Below are positions 57,041 through 64,000 of a stretch of DNA of 64,000 bases, piece by piece. The translations under genes were made by a program, and so were the position numbers. This DNA comes from Haematobia irritans (lineage: Eukaryota; Arthropoda; Insecta; Diptera; Muscidae). The DNA lies in the NCBI RefSeq assembly GCF_050003625.1, contig NC_134400.1, positions 45,807,096 through 45,871,095 of the forward strand, in the 5' to 3' direction. A model generated the notes under the pieces. It had not been told where the DNA came from, ran no database searches, and worked only from the letters and a program-made list of their open reading frames with translations. The stretch's first letter is position 1; every line of letters begins with the position of its first letter.

Positions 57041-58706
57041 AATTCAGTCTCTTGACAATAATCTTCCAGTGAAATTTTTGTTGAAATTTAGTAAAAAGTA
57101 CCTTTCCGCTCAAAAAATACCTTTTTTGTACTTTCTTAAAAATTGTATTTTCCATCCCTGAGTAACTGGCAAAGTGACCAAAATTTTTAAAAGAATATGC
57201 ACGTTTGGAAATATCTCTTTATTGCACTCTCCAAGTGCTTCCATCGCTGAATTAGGCAGGTTCTTTTCGCAGGTTTTGCGCCATTTCATTTACATATGTG
57301 TGTTTGGCTGTTTCGTTGTTGTTGCTATGGCCAAACAAAGCGAGCCATGTTCACAAAAAGAACAACAAACACACATAAAAAGCAGAAATACATTTTCCAA
57401 AAATGAAATTTGTGGTGCGAGAACAAAAACAATTTGTTTTTTTCGACCGTCTTTTCAACTAGTATTCTATGATTTGTGCATGTTTTATAGGTAAGCGTTT
57501 TTCAAAATAAAACCTCCAGCTTTTCCTCAACATCTTCGATAAGATTTTTTTATGCAGCTAAAAATATATATTTTTTTTTATATAAAAATATTCATTCATT
57601 TCGGGGGGGGGGGGTGTTTGATCCCCCTCACCCCCCCCCCCTGAATACGGCCTTGATAGGGGTCACTTATATGGGGGCTATATACAATTATGAACTTGAT
57701 ATGGACCAATTTTTGTGTGATTGGAAATCGATTTATCTGAGGGATATATATAACTATAGACCGATATGGACCTAGTTAGGCATGGTTGCTAACGACCATA
57801 TACTAGCACAATGTACCAAATTTCAACTGACTCGGATGAAATTTGCTCATCCAAGAGGTTCCAAAACCAAATCTCGGGATCGGTTCATATGGGGGCTATA
57901 TATGATTATGGACTGATATGGACCACTTTTGGCATGGTTGTTAAATATCATATAGTAAAACCGCGTACCAAATTTCAATCAGATCGGATGAATCAAATCT
58001 GGGGATCGGTCTATATGGGGCTATATATAATTATGGACTGATATGAACCAATTCATACATGGTTGTTGGATACCATATACTAACATCACGTACCAAATTT
58101 CAAACGAATCGGATGAACTTTGCTCTTTCAAGGGGCTCCGGAGGTCAAATCTGGGGATCGGTTTATATGGGGGCTATATATAATTATGGACCGATTTCGA
58201 CCAATTTTTGCATGTGTATTTGAGGCCATATACTAACACCATGTACCAAATTTCAGCCGGATCGGATGAAAATTGCTTCTCTTAGAGGCTCCGCAAGCCA
58301 AATCGGGGGAGCGGTTTATATGGGGTTTATATATAATTATGGACCGATGTGGACCAATTTTTGCGTGGTTATTAGAGACCATATACTAACACCATGTACC
58401 AAATTTCAGCCGGATCGGATGAAATTTGCTTCTCTTAGAGGCTCCGCAAGCCAAATCGGGGAATCGGTTTATATGGGGGCTATACGTAAAAGTGGACCGA
58501 TATGGCCCATTTGCAATACTATCAGACCTACATCAATAACAACTATTTGTGCCAAGTTTCAAGTCGATAGCTTGTTTCGTTCGGAAGTTAGCGTGATTTC
58601 AACAGAGGGACGGACGGACATGGGGTCTTAGAGCAATATTTCGATGTGTTACAAACGGAATGACAAAGTTAATATACCCCCCATCCTATGGTGGAGGGTA
58701 TAAAAA

Positions 58707-59555
58707 ACTTAGGACAACCAAAGCATTGTATTGGTTTGGAAGGCAATATTTCTGATAACTCAATATGGATATCACAACCTGGTGATATATCTAATTTAAT
58801 TCAAAAGCACGGTCAAGAAAATTCAAAGCTTGTCAAAATTCCAATGCAACCACAAATTTGTCTTGAGAAAGAACCAAAAATTCCAGATGAAGCCGAAAAA
58901 GTAAATACCACCAAATATCAAGAGCTCATCGGATCTCTATTGCATCTCTTTGTATTTAGTAGTCCAGATATAGCATGTAGTGTCAATATGCTATCTCAAT
59001 TGAATTCCGACCCCCGTAAGCAACATTGGAATGCAGCACTGAATGTATTAAAATATTTGAATTCAACGCAAAATTTTACTCTGACTTATAAAAAATCTGG
59101 TTTGCCCATCATCGGATACGTCGATGCTAGTTGGACGAATGATTCTAATGATAGGAAGTCGCAAACTGGATTTTGTTTTACACTCGCAGGAGCCGTAATA
59201 TCTTGGGAATCAAGAAAGCAGCATGCAGTTGCTACTTCGAGTGCCGAATCTGAATATATAGCACTGCCTGAGGCAGCCAAAGAGGCCTACTTGCCATATT
59301 TAACATCCGAATTGGGATTTGTTGATATCGGTCCGACAAAGATTTATAGCGACTCACAAAGTGCTCAAGCGATGGCCGAATATGGCGGACATCACTCTCG
59401 AACCAAACATTATAGGTGGTATCATTTTATTCGTCAAGCAATTGAAGATAAAGTTGGCTACGGGTGAAATGCCTGCTGACGTTTTAACAAAACCACTACC
59501 TCGAATCAAACATAAACAATTTATATCATCAATGGGTGTTCAACAAATAATTTAA
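58707..59555 (+). pseudogene. Copia-like reverse transcriptase end and RNase H
   Basis: Starts in the RT thumb region (LGQPKHCIGLEGN, WISQPGDISNLIQKHGQEN, QELIGSLLHLFVFSSPDIAC), then the copia RNase H. This shows IIGYVDASWTNDSNDRKS (first Asp), GFCFTLAGAVISWESRKQ, VATSSAESEYIAL (Glu), IYSDSQSAQAMA (Asp) and HSRTKHYRWYHFIRQAIED. A frame change near 59460 precedes MPADVLTKPLPRIKHKQF, the usual copia pol C-terminus, with its stop at 59555. The RT palm with YVDD is missing upstream. Confidence 0.9.
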
Positions 59556-59558
59556 TTT

Positions 59559-59603
59559 GAGGGGGCGTGTTGAAGTTTCTATATTCATACTTTGTACAAT
59601 TTT
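59559..59603 (+). repeat. Polypurine tract and truncated 3' LTR of the copia-like element
   Basis: GAGGGGGCG (59559-59567) directly precedes TGTTGAAGTTTCTATATTCA, which matches the 5' LTR start and its post-insertion continuation to TTTGTACAATTT. After 59603 the sequence no longer follows the 5' LTR, so about 170 bp of the LTR are missing. Confidence 0.8.
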
Positions 59604-60109
59604 ACTGACCAAACTTGACTAATGAAAATTTAACGAAAAAATCGAAAAAACGAATTCGAATTGAAAAGGAGATGTAATGAAGCTCATTTTATGCTGAAAT
59701 GCACCAAAAAATGGATAAACACAAAAGTCAAAGTTTGCAAAAAATACTTTCTAAAGTTTAAAGTCCAAAGCGACAATTTTTCCTTGATTGGATCCAAGCT
59801 GAACAAAAATTCAAGCAAATGAGAGTCCCAGATTTCAACATACGTAGTACCATGCTTTCACATAAGGAACTCCTTCTACTTTCATGGAAAATTCCAACTT
59901 TTCTACTTTGCGTGGTTTAACCTTGTTGGGAATTGTGGAAGATTCTTGGATTAATAGTAAGTATATCTTACCTATACTAATCCATGCAGGCGATCGTTGA
60001 TTGCCGATTCACTCCTGTAGAAATTGATCTGAATTAATCGCATCATTGTCTCTCGGTTTCCACTTGGACTACTATACCTTACCTTCCGTCTTCGCCTGTT
60101 GTTCCATAC
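59604..60109. other. Spacer, nothing recognised
   Basis: A-rich then mixed sequence without open frames of note or element ends. Confidence 0.4.
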
Positions 60110-61015
60110 ATTTTATTTCTATGGAAAATTTTTTTCAATTTTATTTCTATAAACAATTTTGTCAAAATTTTTTTTCTATAGAATATTTTGTCATAATTTT
60201 GTTTCTAAAGAAATTTTTGTCAAAATTGTATTTTTATAGAAAATTTTGTCAAAATTTCATTTTTATAGAAAATTTTGTCAAAATTTCATTTCTAAAGAAA
60301 ATTTATTTATAATTTTATTTCTACACAAAATTTTGTCAAAAATGTATTTGCTTAGAAAATTTTGTCAAAATTTTATGTCTATAGAAAATTTTGTTAAAAT
60401 TTTATGTCTTTAGAAAATTTTGTCAAAATTTTATGTCTATAGAAAATTTTGCAAAATTTTGTCATAATGTTTGTCAACATTTTATTTTTATTTCTAACGA
60501 AAATTTATTTATAATTTTATTTCTATAGAAAATTTTGTCAACATTTTATTTCAATAAAAAGTTTGTCTAATTTGGCAATAAAGACTATTAAGGAAAAGTG
60601 GAATAATATAGCTATGTTCACTGCTATCCCTCAGGACTTATTTATCGAGATATTGACATTTTGCATTAAGGACACGCGATATTTTATTTATGAAGACAAG
60701 ATGTATGAACAAAGAAACGGATTACCAATGGGATCACCAGCATCGCCAATCATTGCTGATATTGTGATGGAAACACTTTTAGACGACACAATAGAGATTA
60801 TGACAAACAAACCAAAGTTTTTGACGATATATGTTGACGATTTATTCTGTATTTTAAAGAAAAGTGATGTAAATGACAATTCTATTTCCATAAAAAATTT
60901 TGTCAAAATTTTATTTCTATAGAAAATTTTGTCAAAATTTTATTTCTATAGAAATTTTTGTCAAAATTTTATTTCTATAGAAAATTTTGTCAAAATTGTA
61001 TTTCTATAGAAAATT
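60110..61015 (+). repeat. 29-bp dyad arrays flanking a Penelope-like RT fragment
   Basis: Degenerate units of TTTTATTTCTATAGAAAATT + TTGTCAAAA at about 60110-60560 and again at 60885-61015, with the RT fragment between. The arrays are in the orientation seen at 56795-57040 and are not part of any family A copy. Confidence 0.85.
60563..60886 (+). pseudogene. Penelope-like element reverse transcriptase fragment
   Basis: About 105 codons in one frame: LAIKTIKEKWNNI, FIEILTFCIKDTRYFIYEDK, MYEQRNGLPMGSPASPIIAD, IVMETLLDDTIEIM and FLTIYVDDLFCILKKS. The GLPMGSPxSPIxADIVME block followed by YVDD is characteristic of Penelope-like RTs (and of telomerase-related RTs), distinct from LTR or LINE RTs. 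Both ends are truncated by the 29-bp arrays. The GIY-YIG endonuclease and the remaining RT are absent. A Penelope-like terminal sequence follows at 61015. Confidence 0.88.
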
Positions 61016-61045
61016 TGGGCAAAGCCCTATAGACTGCAAGATGGA
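61015..61045. repeat. Penelope-like terminal fragment without ribozyme core
   Basis: TTGGGCAAAGCCCTATAGAC + TGCAAGATGG matches 43029-43059, including the outer stem I strand CTGCAAG. It then continues AATTACCA, skipping the 21 bases that hold the inner stem I, stem III and GAAA of the hammerhead. The ribozyme is destroyed here. Confidence 0.7.
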
Positions 61046-61489
61046 ATTACCAGGACTCCAGCATTTCTTATTAGCCTGGACTCCGACTCCGGAGTCGACT
61101 TCAGGTGGTGTACCTAAATCTCATTTTAACAGTATTCCAATTGTAATTTTAAGGTGTAGTGTTCCAAAAATAGACCGATATAAGTATTCTATTTTGCAAT
61201 ATGTGTTTATATGTCCAAAAGAACTCTAATTTTAATTTCGACGACAAACCTCAGCATTTTAGTAATGTAAAGAACTCTACATTTAAATTTCAGGCCAATA
61301 AATTAAAATACGACACAAGACTATATAGAGGCCACATCAAAATATGGGTAGATAACAACAATCTGCAGAATATGTATTTATAAAAACAAAAAATTTCAAA
61401 AAATAATTAGGCTTCCAGAAGTTTAAGAAGTAAAATCCTGGTATTGGTCTATATAGGCATTTTATAAAAAATAAATCTATATAAAAAAG
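61046..61489. other. Spacer, nothing recognised
   Basis: Frames of 60-80 codons without domains. A short palindromic stretch, GACTCCGACTCCGGAGTCGA, lies at about 61078-61098. Confidence 0.4.
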
Positions 61490-63473
61490 AACAAGTATAT
61501 ACGGCCGTAAGTTCGGCCAGGCCGAAGCTTATGTACCCTCCATCATGGATTGCGTAGAAACTTCTTCTAAACACTGCCATCCACAATCGAATTACTTAAG
61601 TTGCGGTAACGCTTGCCGATGGCAAGGTATCTTAAAACCTCCTAACACCATCTTCTAAATTGATGTAAGTCCATACGTGGTATATATTAAATCAAAAAAG
61701 ATCGAACCAATACGTATATAATTCAGTTTGACAAAGTAGACATAAAATTTTGACAAAATTTTCTACAGAAATAAAATTTTCACAAAATTTTCTATAGAAA
61801 TAAAATTTTAACAAAATTTTCTATAGAAATAAACTTTTGACAAAATTTTCTATAGAAATAAAATCTTGGTAGATTATTTTTGGCTCGAGTGGCAACCATG
61901 ATTATGAACCGAATAAAATTTGAACAAAATCTTCTATAGAAATAAAATTTTGACAAAATTTTCTATAGAAATAAAATTTTGACAATGATGAAAATTTTAT
62001 TATGAACCGAATAAAATTTTAACAAAACTTTCTCTAGAAATAAAATTTTGACAAATTTTCTCTAGAAATAAAATTTTGGTAGATTATTTTTGGCTCTAGT
62101 GGCAACCATGATTATGAACCGATATGGACCATTTTTGTGTGATTGGACCAATTTTGGTATGGTTGTTAGCGACCATATACTAACACCACGTTCCTAATTT
62201 GAACCGGATCGGATGAATTTTGCTCCTCCAAGAGGCTCCGGATGTCAAATCTGGAGAACGTTTTATATGGGGGCTATATATAATTATGGACCGATATGGA
62301 CCAATTCTGCCACGGCAGTTAAAGATCATATACTAACACCATGTTCCAAATTACAACCGGATTGGATGAAATTTGCTTCTCTTGGAAGCAAATTTCGCAA
62401 GCCTAATCTGGGGATCGGTTTATATGGGGGCTATATATAATTATGAACCGATGTGGACCAATTTTTGCATGGTTGTTAGAGACCATATACCAATATCATG
62501 TACCAAATTTCAGGCGGATCGGATGAAATTTGCTTCTCTTTGAGGCTTCGCAAGCCAAATCTGGAGATCGGTTTATATGGGGTCTATATATAATTATGAA
62601 CCGATGTGGACCAATTTTTGCATGGTTGTTAGAGACCATATACCAACATCATGTACCAAATTTCAGCCGGATCGGATGAAATTTGCTTCTCTTTGAGGCT
62701 CCGCAAGCCAAATCTGGGGATCGGTTTATATGGGGGCTATATATAATTATGGACCGATGTGGACCAATTTTTGCATGGTTGTTAGAGACCATATACCAAC
62801 ATCATGTACCAAATTTCAGCCGGATCGGATGAAATTTGCTTCTTTTAGAGGCTCCACAAGCCAAATCTGGGGATCGGTTTATATGGGGGCTATATATAAT
62901 TATGAACCGATATGGACCAATTTTTGCACGGTTGTTAGAGAACATATACCAACACCACGTACCAAATTTCAGCCGGATGGGATGAAATTTGCTTCTCTTT
63001 TAGGCTCCGCAAGCCAAATCTGGGGATCGGTTTATATGGGGGCTATATATAATTATGAACCGATGTGGACCAATTTTTGCATGGTTGTTAGAGATCATAT
63101 ACCAACACCATATACCAAATTTCAGCCGGATCGGATGAAATATGCTTCTGTTAGAGGCTCCACAAGCCAAATCTGAGGGTCCCTTTATATGGGGGCTATA
63201 CGTAAAAGTGGACCGATATGGCCCATTTTCAATACCATCCGACCTACATCGATAAAAACTACTTGTGCTAAGTTTCAAGTCGATAGCTTGTTTCGTTCGG
63301 AAGTTAGCATGATTTCAACAGACGGACGGACGGACGGACATGCTTAGATCGACTCAGAATTTCACCACGACCCAGAATATATATACTTTATGGGGTCTTA
63401 GAGCAATATTTCGATGTGTTACAAACGGAATGACAAAGTTAATATACCCCCATCCTATGATGGAGGGTATAAA
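61490..63473 (+). mobile_element. Family A element A13, full length
   Basis: Left terminus, unique segment, 29-bp array (61735-62080) with the duplicated GGCAACCATGATTATGAACC segment as in A8, and seven 153-bp units (62110-63190). GACGGACGGACGGACGG, core and right hairpin to 63473 follow. It is the copy most like A8 and A2. Confidence 0.92.
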
Positions 63474-63828
63474 AATAGACAAAAATCAAAATGTCGGGCA
63501 AATCAGATAGAAAGTTTAGATGTTAAAAAATGTAATGTTTCGGATATAGAAAACAAACATAAACTGTCTATCATGGCCTATCAGTTCTAGACATTAGAGG
63601 CCATTAATTTAATGTAAAGAATTTCGAGTGACATTGATGAAACAAACTTTCCAAGGACATCGGGTGAATATGGAGATTTCTCAAGTAATTATCTCCATAT
63701 ACAAAATCTGGGCCAACGGAAAATTTCAGCATTTATTTATGGATCTCAAATAACTCAGCATTTCTGACAAATTTTATGAAAATTTTAGACTGGGGAAAAT
63801 TTCTTAAAACAAATCGGAGATGGGTTTA
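63474..63828. other. Spacer, nothing recognised
   Basis: AT-rich unique DNA between A13 and the mariner-type end. Confidence 0.4.
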
Positions 63829-63830
63829 TA

Positions 63831-64000
63831 CGAGGGCGGTTCGGAAACTTCTTCGCCTACCAATGAAAGAGAATAGTTAGTTTTTCAAAAAAAATTTATT
63901 TTTCAATATAATCTCCTAAAACTTCAATACACTTAGTCCAACGCTTTTCTAGCAATTCTACCCCTTGATTAAAATACTTTTCCTCAAGGTCTTCAAAATA
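63831..64000 (-). mobile_element. Mariner-type transposon end, runs past the window
   Basis: Terminal sequence CGAGGGCGGTTCGGAAACTT at 63831, preceded by TATA (a TA target). The rest of the element lies to the right, outside the window. The GAGGG(C/T)GGT.CGGAAA pattern is common at mariner-like ends. Confidence 0.75.
63896..64000 (-). CDS. Mariner-type transposase, C-terminal 34 residues (partial)
   Basis: The minus strand from the window edge reads YFEDLEEKYFNQGVELLEKR then WTKCIEVLGDYIEK and a TAA (63896-63898). This matches the C-terminal pattern of mariner/SETMAR-type transposases (LEEKYF..GI..LE.RW.KCIE..GDYIEK). No lesion is visible in the part present. The catalytic domain cannot be assessed. 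Confidence 0.82.
   Translation of the reverse strand, partial: YFEDLEEKYFNQGVELLEKRWTKCIEVLGDYIEK

Larger units (their letters stand above)
53987..57655. mobile_element. hAT-like element (3.67 kb) nested in A12
   Basis: An 8-bp target-site duplication, ATAGGGGT, at 53979-53986 and 57656-57663. The termini CAAGGCCGTAGCCAG and CAAGGCCGTATTCAG are read inward from each side and are followed by G-rich stretches (GGGGGGG on both inner sides). Both ends then turn AT-rich (AAATATTCATATAATC; complement AATGAATGAATATTTTTA). No hAT transposase is recognisable. Its interior holds family B, the DD37E transposon and a 29-bp array (56795-57040). The remainder, 57040-57600, has no nameable content. Confidence 0.8.
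53718..58706 (+). mobile_element. Family A element A12 with nested hAT-like, family B and DD37E elements
   Basis: Family A left end at 53718-53986 and continuation at 57664-58706 (five to six 153-bp units, GGGACGGACGG, and a core lacking the ATATATATAC part, then the right terminus). Between them sits the hAT-like element. It interrupts copia: upstream copia coding ends in the post-integrase region, and downstream copia resumes in the end of RT. Confidence 0.9.
48329..59603 (+). mobile_element. Copia-like LTR retrotransposon, broken by three family A insertions
   Basis: Boundaries: TGTTGAAGTTT at 48329 (5' LTR start) and the matching TGTTGAAGTTTCTATATTCA at 59568, preceded by the polypurine tract GAGGGGGCG (59559). 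The element's own DNA is about 3.2 kb once insertions are removed, in the copia order gag - protease - integrase - reverse transcriptase - RNase H. Only the last part of RT is present; the RT catalytic core is missing at the site of the third insertion. The 3' LTR keeps about 36 bp before it departs from the 5' LTR. Confidence 0.9.

Noticed and set aside
57170..57494. 106-codon plus frame inside the hAT-like element as a transposase remnant
   Set aside because: No hAT dimerisation or catalytic motif; Cys-rich stretches look random.

Overview
This window looks like repeat-dense, gene-poor chromosomal DNA from a higher fly (Diptera, probably a calyptrate/muscid such as a Stomoxys, Haematobia or Musca relative; the genus is an inference). 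I found no credible host protein-coding gene. Almost everything recognisable is transposable-element DNA, and most long open frames are by-products of a 153-bp (51-codon) tandem repeat that happens to lack stops. Evidence for a fly: mini-me/DINE-1-like elements carrying (GTCC)n/(GACG)n and TA tracts around a conserved core, a copia-type element whose primer-binding site matches the internal initiator-tRNA-Met type used by Drosophila copia, rosa-like DD41D and DD37E Tc1/mariner elements, and a LINE of the LOA/I group with RNase H.

Layout. 0-1.07 kb: family A element (minus). 2.9-4.6 kb: a tandem array apparently amplified from a LINE RNase H segment, an RNase H remnant, and a tRNA-derived SINE. 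6.4-9.3 kb: an AT-rich palindromic element (family C) interrupted by two family A elements in inverted orientation. 9.6-14.6 kb: an almost full-length LINE (ORF1; ORF2 with one nonsense codon, a 69-bp duplication and a frame-breaking deletion in RNase H). 15.2-16.9 kb: family A. 17.4-21.4 kb: two family B elements, one carrying a DD41D transposon. 22.8-25.7 kb: family A with nested family C. 26.5-28.1 kb: SINE and a second DD41D copy. 28.8-32.4 kb: family A, family B fragment and a minus-strand LINE remnant holding a small TIR element. 33.9-36.4 kb: degenerate repeats and a mariner-type transposase fossil. 36.4-38.6 kb: a second LINE fragment. 38.9-42.7 kb: two family A elements as a large inverted repeat. 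43.0-43.1 kb: a hammerhead ribozyme motif typical of Penelope-like elements. 43.4-46.5 kb: family C containing family A containing a hAT-like MITE that holds a LINE fragment. 46.7-47.1 kb: complete SINE with target-site duplication. 48.3-59.6 kb: a copia-like LTR retrotransposon invaded by three family A elements; the third contains a hAT-like element, which contains family B, which contains a DD37E transposon. 60.1-61.0 kb: 29-bp dyad repeats around a Penelope-like reverse transcriptase fragment. 61.5-63.5 kb: family A. 63.8-64.0 kb: the end of a mariner-type transposon running out of the window.

The parts are related to each other. The SINE ends in the same 3' tail as the resident LINE, which suggests mobilisation by it. 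Families A and B share termini (AACAAGTA...GGGTATAA), a GACG/GACA microsatellite, a TCAGAATTT core and 153-bp internal repeats. They look like two branches of one non-autonomous, probably Helentron/Helitron-type lineage. DD41D and DD37E transposons share terminal AAGGGTGA and both sit in the same motif of the family B repeat.
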